This document shows positions 27,707 to 35,301 of a stretch of 64,000 bases of DNA, in pieces (position 1 is the first letter of the stretch; each line of letters opens with the position of its first letter). The position numbers and the translations under genes are program-made. The DNA comes from JADKIH01 sp031417395 (lineage in GTDB: Bacteria > Bacteroidota > Bacteroidia > AKYH767-A > 2013-40CM-41-45). The DNA is taken from assembly GCA_031417395.1 (NCBI GenBank), contig JANOVM010000062.1, forward strand, positions 62,001-126,000, in the 5' to 3' direction. Under the pieces are notes generated by a model. The model did no database searches. It was not told where the DNA came from and saw nothing but the letters and a program-made list of their open reading frames with translations.

Positions 27707-29101
27707 TTACATGTGAATTGCTCTCGAATCGGTTGCCGCCAGACAAGCCTCCTTGAAAGCTTCTGTATACGTAGGATGAGCATGACTCATTCGCGCAATG
27801 TCTTCGGCGGAAGCTCTGAATTCCATGGCAACAACCGCTTCAGCAATCATATCAGCGGCACGAGGACCAATCATATGAACACCGAGAATTTCATCGGTGG
27901 CTTTATCGGTCAGAACTTTAATAAAGCCATCCGTATCCATGCTGGCTCTTGCACGGCCACTAGCTTTAAAAGGGAATGAACCGGATGTATAATTAATTTT
28001 TTTCTCTTTTAATTCTTCTTCAGTATAACCTGTTGAAGCAACTTCAGGCCAGGTATAGACAACACTGGGAATTAACCTGTAATTGATATGCGGTTTTTGT
28101 CCGGCAATAACTTCGGCGACAAACATTCCTTCTTCTTCTGCTTTGTGCGCCAACATTGCGCCGCGAACGACATCACCTATGGCATAAATGCCTTTGGCAG
28201 CGGTCTGAAGATTTTCATCAACAACAATACGGCCTCTTTCATCGATTTTAATTCCTGCTTTTTCAGGATTTAGATTTTCTGTAAATGCTTTTCTCCCAAT
28301 ACTGACCAGACAATAATCACCATCAAAAGAAACTGATTTCCCTGAAGCGTCTGTTGCCGTAACTGTGACATTTTTTGCATTAGCAACAGCGGCAGTAACC
28401 TTATGATTCAGGTAAAATTTAAATCCTTCTTTTTGTAATACTTTTTGTAATTCTTTTCCAAGTGAACGGTCCATAGTGCCAATAATGGAATCCGTGAATT
28501 CAATAACACTAACTTCAGCACCCAACCGAGCATAAACGGAACCGAGCTCTAGACCGATAACACCACCACCAATAATTATGAGATGTTTTGGAATTTCTTC
28601 CAGTTTAAGTGCTTCCGTGGAGGTAATAATTCTTTTTTTGTCAACCGTAATTCCGGGAAGGGAAGCAGGTTTGGAGCCCGTTGCAATTATTATGTTCTTA
28701 GAAGTAAGTTCTGTTTTTTTCTCACCATCGACAAGTATTTTATTGGCAGAAATAAAAGAGGCCATTCCTTTATAGACGGTAATCTTATTTTTTTTCATCA
28801 GAAAGTTTATGCCTTCTGTATTTTGTGTGACAACAAGATCTTTCCTTTTCATCATTTGTTTTAAATTGATGCGAAGGTCTTTTAAATCTATACCGTGTTC
28901 CTGAAAACGATGAGCAGCATTAAAAAAATGTTCGGACGAATCGAGTAACGCTTTAGAAGGAATGCAGCCAACATTTAAACATGTGCCCCCAAGGGAATCG
29001 TATTTTTCAACGATTGCTGTTTTCATCCCCAGCTGCGCACACCGAATCGCCGCAACATAACCTCCTGGCCCGGAGCCGATAACAAGTACATCAAAATCCA
29101 T
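27707..29101 (-). CDS. lpdA: Dihydrolipoyl dehydrogenase (E3)
   Basis: E3 reoxidises dihydrolipoamide in the pyruvate and 2-oxoglutarate dehydrogenase complexes. The 464-residue protein has the FAD motif IGSGPGGYVAAIRCAQLG, the redox disulfide GGTCLNVGCIPSKALL, the NAD motif IIGGGVIGLELGSVYARLG, the FAD motif IYAIGDVVRGAMLAHKAEEEG and the C-terminal His-Glu pair (AHPTYTEA). All are intact and length is normal. It has its own perfect -7 box (TATATTTG) 38 bp upstream. Confidence 0.96.
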   Translation of the reverse strand: MDFDVLVIGSGPGGYVAAIRCAQLGMKTAIVEKYDSLGGTCLNVGCIPSKALLDSSEHFFNAAHRFQEHGIDLKDLRINLKQMMKRKDLVVTQNTEGINFLMKKNKITVYKGMASFISANKILVDGEKKTELTSKNIIIATGSKPASLPGITVDKKRIITSTEALKLEEIPKHLIIIGGGVIGLELGSVYARLGAEVSVIEFTDSIIGTMDRSLGKELQKVLQKEGFKFYLNHKVTAAVANAKNVTVTATDASGKSVSFDGDYCLVSIGRKAFTENLNPEKAGIKIDERGRIVVDENLQTAAKGIYAIGDVVRGAMLAHKAEEEGMFVAEVIAGQKPHINYRLIPSVVYTWPEVASTGYTEEELKEKKINYTSGSFPFKASGRARASMDTDGFIKVLTDKATDEILGVHMIGPRAADMIAEAVVAMEFRASAEDIARMSHAHPTYTEAFKEACLAATDSRAIHM

Positions 29102-29139
29102 AAAATTGACTTAGTAACAGGTAAATTCAAAAAGGAGTG

Positions 29140-29147
29140 CAAATATA
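29140..29147 (-). promoter_or_regulatory. -7 box TATATTTG upstream of lpdA
   Basis: Perfect match to TAnnTTTG on the minus strand, 38 bp before the ATG at 29101. Confidence 0.5.
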
Positions 29148-29268
29148 TGGAATAGTAGTAATTATCGGGTATATGGGTGACTTTTTCGATTTGTTGTAAT
29201 AATACTACGGAATGATTTTGCAGCTAATTAATTTGGATTTTCAAGTGCTACTATTTGGAACCTTTTTT

Positions 29269-29300
29269 GTCTGAACCTTGAAAAGAAGGATTGCCTTGAA
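29269..29300 (-). repeat. Inverted partial copy of the island border repeat
   Basis: On the minus strand this reads TTCAAGGCAATCCTTC, then TTTTCAAGGTTCAGAC, a shorter version of the 45-nt border repeat found at 30124-30168 and 33552-33596. Confidence 0.6.
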
Positions 29301-29440
29301 AATTTGTTTCTTTTTGGAAAGGGTGGTACTTTGAAAAACTAAAATTCAAGCGTTGTTTTTTTCATTTTTCCAAACTTAGGATTTTATTATTATGAATTCG
29401 TTTAAATTCTAGTTTATCTGCACCGAAGTTTATTAACAAC

Positions 29441-29551
29441 TATCCTTCAGCTCAGGAACCATCCTTCGGCTACGCTCAGGAACCGTCCTTCGGCTACGCT
29501 CAGGAACCGGAGGTGCATTTTAATTTGGCTTCGGCTTCAGCTCAGCCGAGC
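29441..29551 (+). repeat. CTTCGGCT..GCTCA repeat cluster, forward copy
   Basis: Two adjacent 24-nt units (29455-29478 and 29479-29502) start GGAACC and end CCTTCGGCTACGCTCA. They are followed by another GGAACC, preceded by a shortened unit (TATCCTTCAGCTCA), and followed at 29527-29551 by a self-complementary variant (GGCTTCGGCTTCAGCTCAGC). The same motif recurs at 29756-29878 and 41841-41914. Confidence 0.75.
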
Positions 29552-29755
29552 ATTGATATAATTGTTAGACTTCATACGAGCATTTTTGACTAGAGGTCTT
29601 TGAATTGAAATTCTTAAAATGAGAATGATTTTGACATTGATACAAGAGCTCAAGCTATTTGATATTTTATTTCATGAGTGAAATCTTTTTTGTTCTGTAC
29701 TATCCTAGAATTTGTTTTTCTCTTTGGTATATGAAAAAATGTTAAATGATTATGT

Positions 29756-29878
29756 GAAGCTCGGCTGAGCGCAGTCGAAGCCAATATAAAAGCAAGATCC
29801 CGGTCCCTGAGCGCAGCCGAAGGGTAGTTCTGAGCCGGTGAGGTCACTGAGCTTAGCCGAAGTGTGGTCACTGAGCAG
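29756..29878 (-). repeat. CTTCGGCT..GCTCA repeat cluster, inverted copy
   Basis: At least four inverted units: GCGCAGTCGAAGC, CTGAGCGCAGCCGAAGG, TTCTGAGCCGG, and CACTGAGCTTAGCCGAAG. They have the opposite orientation to the cluster 200-300 bp to the left, so a transcript through both could fold back on itself. Confidence 0.65.
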
Positions 29879-30123
29879 TTTAGAAAGATAAATTTAGATG
29901 TACATACTTTTCTTATTTTTTTTTATCCATTCATTTTAAAGTTCAAAAAACCTTGTTGTTTGGAGTTTTTACAACCCCCAAAGTAGTTGTTATAGTTACT
30001 TTTTAAAACCAATATATTATAGATATTATATTGTAATAATTTATTAGCTCTATAAATAAATATGAAATGAAAAAACGGCTCATTAAAATTTCAAAAATGA
30101 TAAAGTTTTTTTCAAATTAAAAG

Positions 30124-30168
30124 ACCCCTTCAAGGCAATCCTTCAATCCTTCCTTTCAAGTTTCAGAC
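30124..30168 (+). repeat. 45-nt border repeat, left copy
   Basis: ACCCCTTCAAGGCAATCC... to TTTCAGAC. It matches 33552-33596 in the same orientation at 41 of 45 positions. The copies enclose the toxin/immunity genes. Confidence 0.7.
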
Positions 30169-30300
30169 AAATAAAGGGTTTCGAAAGGTAGTTTATAAAA
30201 ATTCAGTACCCCTGAAAATTGCTTCACCTCTGTTTAAAATAAATTAAATTTTTGTGAAAATCTTTTCATTACTTTTGATTGAAATACGAACAGAGCTCAA

Positions 30301-31515
30301 ATGGACAAAAGTTCCTTTAATGGAAACATTAATAATTATTTTAACTTTGGATTAAATGTAGGTAGACCCGAAATGGTTAACCAGAGTGCAAGCGGTACCA
30401 TTCAACTATTAAGTTATAACGATTACTATCCACATGGGAGTATAATCCCCGGAAGAAGCTATTCCTCAGGTTCCCCTTACCGGTGCGATTACCAGGGCAA
30501 AGAAAAAGATGGAGAAACCGGATTTAACAATTTTGATTTGAGAATGTACGATGCCAGATTAGGAAGGTGGTTTAATCCTGATCCAATGCATCAATATTTT
30601 TCGTCTTACTTGGCAATGGGGAATAATCCTGTATCATTCATTGATCCATCGGGAGGTTATGACGAGGATGATGTTATGCATCCTCCAAGAGGGCCAATGA
30701 GCACCAGATACATGAGTAGTCAAAATTATATTAATGAACTATACAGAAATTACGGAACACCTGAAGAAAGAGCGGAGAGGGAAAGGGTTGGGACATTAGC
30801 TCAATTTGGTGATGTTGAACTTGGAAACGGTCGAGTTGCTCAATATGATTCTAGAGGGAATTTAGTTATCGGAAGTTATAGTACTATTCATAATTATTCG
30901 ATATTTGCTGTAGTGAGCACTCAAAGTGGTGAAACTGCTTACAATGTTACTAATTTTAAACCTTTTGTAATTGAAGGGGAAGGAAGTGTTGAATATTATT
31001 TAAGTGAAAGTGAATCAAATGTATTTAATGAAGAAGCTCAAAGTAGTGGGGTTGTAAACTGGAATGGTGTTAATACAGGATTACAAGTAGCTGAAGGCTT
31101 TGGGGTTGTAGCGGAAGCAGGAAGAAAAATAGCACTTGATTACAGAATGTCTCAACCATTGATGAGTAGGGTCGGAATGTCTGCTAACATTAAAACAATT
31201 TCGAGGTTAGGAACGGCGAGTAAATACTTAGGTGCTGCCGGATATGGTGCAGCAGGTTTAGGGACAGCCCTTGATATAAATGCTTATAACAAAGGACAAT
31301 TAAGTGGCGCAAGACTTAGTTATAATATGACTGGCACAACTGTTGGGCTTAGTGTTGGTTATTTTTTAGGACCCCTTGCAGGTGCTGTAGCCAGTGGTAC
31401 CTTTTGGGGCGCTCAACAAATGTACGATGGCTATATGTATTGGCAACAGCAAATGTCCATCTATTTAACCAATTGTGAAAACGGATTTAAAAATGGCTGG
31501 GTTCCCGGTAGATAA
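30301..31515 (+). CDS. Short RHS-core polymorphic toxin with glycine-rich hydrophobic C-terminus
   Basis: The 404-residue protein contains only the end of an RHS protein. Residues ~38-118 are the RHS-associated core (YNDYYPHGSIIPGRS, YQGKEKDGETG, MYDARLGRWFNPDP, NPVSFIDPSG); the long YD-repeat shell and any signal peptide are missing. After the core comes a variable region, and residues ~310-387 are Gly/Ala-rich and hydrophobic (LGAAGYGAAGLGTALD, TVGLSVGYFLGPLAGAV), as in membrane-acting toxins. It ends in a Tyr/Gln-rich stretch. The downstream gene begins 11 bp later and encodes a two-TM protein, a good immunity candidate. It may be a cassette that recombines onto a full RHS gene elsewhere, or a truncated relic; the toxin activity is inferred, not seen. 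Confidence 0.75.
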   Translation: MDKSSFNGNINNYFNFGLNVGRPEMVNQSASGTIQLLSYNDYYPHGSIIPGRSYSSGSPYRCDYQGKEKDGETGFNNFDLRMYDARLGRWFNPDPMHQYFSSYLAMGNNPVSFIDPSGGYDEDDVMHPPRGPMSTRYMSSQNYINELYRNYGTPEERAERERVGTLAQFGDVELGNGRVAQYDSRGNLVIGSYSTIHNYSIFAVVSTQSGETAYNVTNFKPFVIEGEGSVEYYLSESESNVFNEEAQSSGVVNWNGVNTGLQVAEGFGVVAEAGRKIALDYRMSQPLMSRVGMSANIKTISRLGTASKYLGAAGYGAAGLGTALDINAYNKGQLSGARLSYNMTGTTVGLSVGYFLGPLAGAVASGTFWGAQQMYDGYMYWQQQMSIYLTNCENGFKNGWVPGR

Positions 31516-31526
31516 GAAGAAGAGTT

Positions 31527-32042
31527 ATGAAATATAAAATCTCATTAGCGAACCATCTAAAGGCATTGGAGTTTTTTATAATTGTTTTAATTATAGTTAT
31601 TAGTTTTGGGTGGTATCAAGCAAACCAAAACAACCTTGATGATAGTTTAAGAAATATTTTGATAGTATTTGTTTTAATTAGTCTATTGCCTGTTTTGTAT
31701 CTGCATTTAGAGTATTACTCATACAACAAAGGTGCACAGCTTGAAATTAACTCCTATGAAAAAAGGATTATTTATATTGATAAAACAGGTAAAATCGAAA
31801 CATACAGCTTTGATGAATTGAACAAAGTTATTATCAATATGCCCCCGAACATGCATAGAGGCAGCGGTTTTCAGATATTACCATTTGAGCAATACCATTA
31901 TGCAAAAATATATACCAAGAACGGAAAAGAAATAATTATTACTTGCTTGATGGCTCGAAAAGTGATGGATTTAGTAGGAACTATAAGAGGTGTACCAGTA
32001 GAGAAAAAGAAGCGAATATTTGCAAGTATATTAATAGGATAA
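31527..32042 (+). CDS. Two-TM protein, candidate immunity protein for the RHS toxin
   Basis: The 171-residue protein begins with two membrane helices (residues ~13-32, FFIIVLIIVISFGWYQ, and ~42-60, ILIVFVLISLLPVLYL) followed by a strand-rich cytoplasm-sized domain ending in MARKVMDLVGTIRGVPVEKKK. I do not recognise a family. The 11-bp gap after the RHS gene and the membrane location make it the natural immunity partner for a membrane-acting toxin; this rests on context. A hairpin follows the stop directly. Confidence 0.6.
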   Translation: MKYKISLANHLKALEFFIIVLIIVISFGWYQANQNNLDDSLRNILIVFVLISLLPVLYLHLEYYSYNKGAQLEINSYEKRIIYIDKTGKIETYSFDELNKVIINMPPNMHRGSGFQILPFEQYHYAKIYTKNGKEIIITCLMARKVMDLVGTIRGVPVEKKKRIFASILIG

Positions 32043-32072
32043 AACAAAGGCCCGCTATTGCAGGTTTTTGTT
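32043..32072 (+). terminator. Possible terminator after the RHS/immunity pair
   Basis: AACAAAGGCCCGC and GCAGGTTTTTGTT can pair over 13 positions with two G-T pairs and one mismatch, closing a TATT loop. The T-rich stretch is inside the stem and just after it, so this is a weak or atypical terminator. Confidence 0.35.
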
Positions 32073-32102
32073 ATTTTGAAGTAATTGTAATTTAGGTTTA
32101 GC

Positions 32103-32143
32103 GTAAGCATCCGACCAAGTGCATATTGTGCATAACCTCATAG
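32103..32143 (+). repeat. 41-nt dispersed element, copy B
   Basis: GTAAGCATCCGACCAA, then CATATT and TCATAG at fixed spacing, matching 1541-1581 (minus strand). In both places it follows the last gene of an accessory block in the same orientation as that gene. Confidence 0.6.
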
Positions 32144-32202
32144 TTGTTTTTCTTTGCTTCAAAACAAAAAGCTATGGAAGGTACAAAAAATTATCAAAAG
32201 AG

Positions 32203-32285
32203 ATGTATCCGTCCGACCAACCACGTCTTGCCTAATTCAATAGTAAATATATAATAGTCAAAAATGGTTGGTCGGACGGATACAT
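32203..32285. repeat. Perfect 21-bp inverted repeat with 41-nt loop
   Basis: The left arm 32203-32223 (ATGTATCCGTCCGACCAA plus CCA) is the exact reverse complement of the right arm 32265-32285. The AT-rich 41-nt loop separates them. The arms contain TCCGACCAA, the core also found in the 41-nt elements. No poly-T follows, so it is not a standard terminator. Confidence 0.8.
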
Positions 32286-32395
32286 TATTGCTCAGTGTGG
32301 CTGACCAGGCATTTATTAAAAAATTCGGGGAAAACAAGCAAAAGGAATTGCCGAGTGAAATTGGGAATGAATATTTAGATTACAATAATAGTTAA
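32264..32395 (+). pseudogene. Probable gene-tail remnant, 43 codons
   Basis: An open frame from the right arm of the inverted repeat to TAA at 32393-32395 encodes ..LLLSVADQAFIKKFGENK and a Glu/Asn-rich end. The protein-like composition and position between toxin cassettes suggest the tail of a lost toxin or immunity gene. I do not recognise it and it may be chance. Confidence 0.25.
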
Positions 32396-32477
32396 CGAGT
32401 GCTTGAGTTTCAAAATAAACTTCAATAATTATTTTTGTTTTTTTAGATACCATTTGAAAATTGCGCCTTCTTTGTTG

Positions 32478-32852
32478 TTACTTTTTCCAACAACTTATAC
32501 AAAGAATAATCCCATTTTCCCCAAGCTTCTTTAATACATTAGGGTGAAATTCCATATTGCATTGTTCTTCGTATTCGTAATCAATTCTAATACAAAGTTG
32601 ACTCATCTTGAACTCATCAATTATAATTTTACTTTTATTGATTAGCTTGATAAACTCTTCAATTTCGTTGAATCTATCATCAGTCTCACTTTCAATTATT
32701 TCAATTAAAATAGTGTGTTTAGAATTTTTAATAGACTTAACATGAGTCCAATTCACATAAATAACATTTTTTGCCAATTCCTGAACTAAAGCATTCGTGT
32801 CACCTTCTCTTTCATTTTTAATCACTATTTCTAAAGATTTGTATAATTTCAT
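32478..32852 (-). CDS. DUF4279-like immunity protein
   Basis: The 124-residue protein has no signal peptide or membrane helix. Its C-terminal third (LCIRIDYEYEEQCNMEF, then VLKKLGENGIILCISCW) resembles the end of DUF4279 proteins, a family known beside polymorphic toxins; I base this on memory of the pattern. It starts 13 bp after the stop of an orphan toxin tip on the same strand, the standard toxin-immunity order. It should neutralise that toxin in the cytoplasm. No toxin activity can be assigned to the partner. Confidence 0.65.
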   Translation of the reverse strand: MKLYKSLEIVIKNEREGDTNALVQELAKNVIYVNWTHVKSIKNSKHTILIEIIESETDDRFNEIEEFIKLINKSKIIIDEFKMSQLCIRIDYEYEEQCNMEFHPNVLKKLGENGIILCISCWKK

Positions 32853-32865
32853 TTGTTTAAAATAA

Positions 32866-33066
32866 TTACTTTATGTGAAAATATTCAATTATATCTAATC
32901 CTGTATCAAAAGGCTTCTTACCATAATATGGGCTCAATTTACTTGGAGTGAAAAATATTTTCCCATCCCGAAACATTACATCAGGATTTTTTCCTACATA
33001 TTTTTCAAAAACTTTGGCCCCACCTACAGCATTTTGCAATACAGTTTTTGTTTCATGAGCATCACC
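32866..33066 (-). pseudogene. Orphan polymorphic-toxin C-terminal tip
   Basis: The minus-strand frame ending at TAA 32866-32868 encodes ~66 residues: HSGDAHETKTVLQNAVGG, then a segment around YVGKNPDVMFRDGKIFFTP, and finally GLDIIEYFHIK. It has no start codon of its own and no RHS core, and it is cut off at ~33066 where a repeat element with long inverted ends begins. Together with the immunity gene 13 bp downstream it looks like a displaced toxin tip, as left behind when RHS tips are swapped. The toxin fold is not recognised. Confidence 0.65.
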
Positions 33067-33526
33067 GCTATGCAGGACTTAGCATGGATCAATTTTTCCT
33101 TACAACTCTCGAAGATAAATAAATTTCCGATGCTTCGACGGTTCCGCGAATCAATTTTTATCTAATCTCGTTTGGTAAATACCGTGCATTCCCTAAGCGA
33201 TTTTGCATAATATCACCCTAAAGGTAAAGAGGTGATTATTGTTTATCATTTATAAAACCTCAAGTGGACTTTTAAATTAATCATATGCTTAAAAAGCTAT
33301 TTATTTTTCATTTTATTAAGTTAGAATAATGACGCGGATTTCAAACCGATAGCTATCGATTCCGCAGTTATTATATGCAGGATTGAAAATTCTGCATAGC
33401 GGGCTTTTAATGTGGATAAATATCGCAAAGTTCAAAACAACGGACGAATGTCCGTCGAAGCATCGAAAATTTATTTATTTTCGCGAAACGTAGGAACAAA
33501 TTGATCCATGCGAAGTTCGGCGTAGC
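33067..33526. mobile_element. MITE-like non-coding element with 75-nt imperfect inverted ends
   Basis: The left arm 33067-33141 and the reverse complement of the right arm 33452-33526 align without gaps; the inner 60 nt (starting GCATGGATCAATTT, ending CGATGCTTCGACGG) match at 51 positions. The ~310-bp middle has no gene but holds two small hairpins: CGATAGCTATCG inside GCGGA..TCCGC (near 33340-33365) and ATGCAG..CTGCAT (near 33375-33396). No clear target duplication is seen. It truncates the orphan toxin tip. Confidence 0.6.
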
Positions 33527-33551
33527 TGATATTATGAAACGAAATTTATAT

Positions 33552-33596
33552 ACCCCTTCTAGACAATCCTTCAATCCCTCCTTTCAAGGTTCAGAC
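33552..33596 (+). repeat. 45-nt border repeat, right copy
   Basis: Same orientation and length as 30124-30168 with four mismatches; lies 75 bp before the lnt stop and marks the right border of the toxin island. Confidence 0.7.
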
Positions 33597-33670
33597 GATT
33601 TCACACGACTAAAAAAATAATCAATGCAATACAATTGTGTTATAAAATTGTGTATTCTCCTACAAATTTT

Positions 33671-35296
33671 TCAAAACCATTGTATCATCTTCCTAAAAAT
33701 CAAATACAAAATCATCGTAATAGCCAGAAAAGAACTAATGAATCCAAGGTAATCACCGTGTTTAGCATAGAAGGTGATGATGTCGTTTTTATAGATGGTT
33801 TGTTTCAAAGCGTCTTTCTGCCACCAGTTGCTTTTCTGCACAATGTCGCCGCGCTGGTTAATAAAACATGAAATACCTGTATTAGCCGAGCGGGCAATAC
33901 TTTTTCTGAATTCAATGGCGCGCAGTCTGGAATAATTCATGTGCTGTCTGTAGCCGGGTGTATTACCCCACCAGCCGTCGTTGGTAATGATAGCAATAAA
34001 GCTTGCCTTGTCGCGAATGTAAGCGCTCATAAAGCCGCCATATATCGATTCATAACAAATGGCAGGAGCAATGCGTGTTCTGTCTTTGGCATAGAAATTT
34101 GTACGGTTTTCCTGCACACCCAGACTGCCGGAAGTGCCGCCTAGTTTGATGGCATACTCTTCCAGGAAGCCGAATATTTTCGGATATGGCATTTTCTCTA
34201 CACCAGGCACAAGTTTCGATTTGTGATACAACTGTACAGGTTCATCGTTTGTAATAAGCATGGCCGCATTGAAAACATCGTAATAGTAATCTCCGTTTTG
34301 TGATTTGCGTGCTGTCAGCGGAATTTTTTCATTTAAATTGTAGGAACGAAAAGATGTCAATCCCAAAATCATATTCAGTTTAGGAAACCTTTCTAAAAAA
34401 ATACGTGTTGATATAACGGAAGGATCCGTTTCTATTTCTTCTTCATGGATTCCATCGGGTAATGCAGTTTCCGGGCCCAGACAAAAGTCTGTACTATGAT
34501 CAACAATTCCTGAAGCAAGATTTAACAAGGATGCCAATTGTTCTTTTCCTGTGCCATTGAATTTATCGTTATACGGATCGACATTGGGCTGAAGCACAAC
34601 TACATTAATAGGCTCTCCTTTATCGTTGTAGCTATAATAGATATAGAGCGAAAAGATCAGCGGACCTGCAATGGAAATTGAAATAATGCCGGCAAGAATA
34701 AAAACATTTATCTTCCGAATACGAAGCAGAAGATCTTTGTAGTATAAATTTTTTAATAGCTGGAAGAGCAATAAGTTTACAATAAGAACCCACAAACTAC
34801 CACCCAGTGTACCTGAAAATTCATACCACTGAACCCATTCGGGACAAATAGAAAACACATTTCCGAGAGTAAGCCAGGGCCAGCTTATCTCCCAGTTTAG
34901 ATGCAAATACTCAAAAGCTATCCAGAAAAAAATTAGAGCGAAATAGCCAACAACCGGACCTTGTTTTTTCTTGGACAGATAAAAAAGTTGCCAGATAACA
35001 GCCATGAATAAACTGTTAACCGCCATGGCTACAATACTTCCAACATCAGTAGCATAATAAATCCACCAGGTAGTGAGAATATTCCAAGTGAAAAGAGCAA
35101 TGAAAAAATTCCCAAACATCCTGAACCCCTTTTTGTTTTTATGGAGTTTGCAAAATCTGTCTTCAGCAAAGAGGAGGGGGACAAGGGCAATAAAAATCAA
35201 AGGCGTAAAACCGCGCTCCGGCCAGGAAAGCCAAAGTAAAATTCCGCTTAAAACGGAAGTAAGAAAAATAAAAGGTGAGCGTTTATTCCTGGACAT
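33671..35296 (-). CDS. lnt: Apolipoprotein N-acyltransferase
   Basis: Lnt adds the third acyl chain to the N-terminal cysteine of lipoproteins at the periplasmic face. The 541-residue protein has several N-terminal membrane helices and a C-terminal nitrilase domain with the catalytic Glu (LGPETALPDG), Lys (LYHKSKLVPGVEKMPYP) and Cys (PAICYESIYGG), all present. Length is normal, and the many lipoproteins in this organism are its expected substrates. The upstream SDR gene ends 5 bp before its start (35302 vs 35296), so the two probably share a transcript. Confidence 0.95.
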   Translation of the reverse strand: MSRNKRSPFIFLTSVLSGILLWLSWPERGFTPLIFIALVPLLFAEDRFCKLHKNKKGFRMFGNFFIALFTWNILTTWWIYYATDVGSIVAMAVNSLFMAVIWQLFYLSKKKQGPVVGYFALIFFWIAFEYLHLNWEISWPWLTLGNVFSICPEWVQWYEFSGTLGGSLWVLIVNLLLFQLLKNLYYKDLLLRIRKINVFILAGIISISIAGPLIFSLYIYYSYNDKGEPINVVVLQPNVDPYNDKFNGTGKEQLASLLNLASGIVDHSTDFCLGPETALPDGIHEEEIETDPSVISTRIFLERFPKLNMILGLTSFRSYNLNEKIPLTARKSQNGDYYYDVFNAAMLITNDEPVQLYHKSKLVPGVEKMPYPKIFGFLEEYAIKLGGTSGSLGVQENRTNFYAKDRTRIAPAICYESIYGGFMSAYIRDKASFIAIITNDGWWGNTPGYRQHMNYSRLRAIEFRKSIARSANTGISCFINQRGDIVQKSNWWQKDALKQTIYKNDIITFYAKHGDYLGFISSFLAITMILYLIFRKMIQWF

Positions 35297-35301
35297 ACAG
35301 T

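Larger units (their letters stand above)
29102..30300. other. 1.2-kb non-coding, repeat-bearing border of the toxin island
   Basis: I see no credible gene here: the only ORF of note (29650-29871, minus) is made largely of repeat sequence. It contains a 32-nt inverted copy of the island border repeat (29269-29300), two clusters of CTTCGGCT/GCTCA repeats (29441-29551 and 29756-29878, in opposite orientation), and the left border copy (30124-30168). The last 120 bp are AT-rich and may hold the toxin gene promoter. Confidence 0.7.

Noticed and set aside
29441..29551. CRISPR-like tandem units
   Set aside because: The 24-nt units abut directly with no spacers and no cas genes are present.
29650..29871. 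73-codon ORF on the minus strand in the repeat region
   Set aside because: It is made mainly of the CTTCGGCT/GCTCA repeats, has no protein-like signal and no neighbour to support it.
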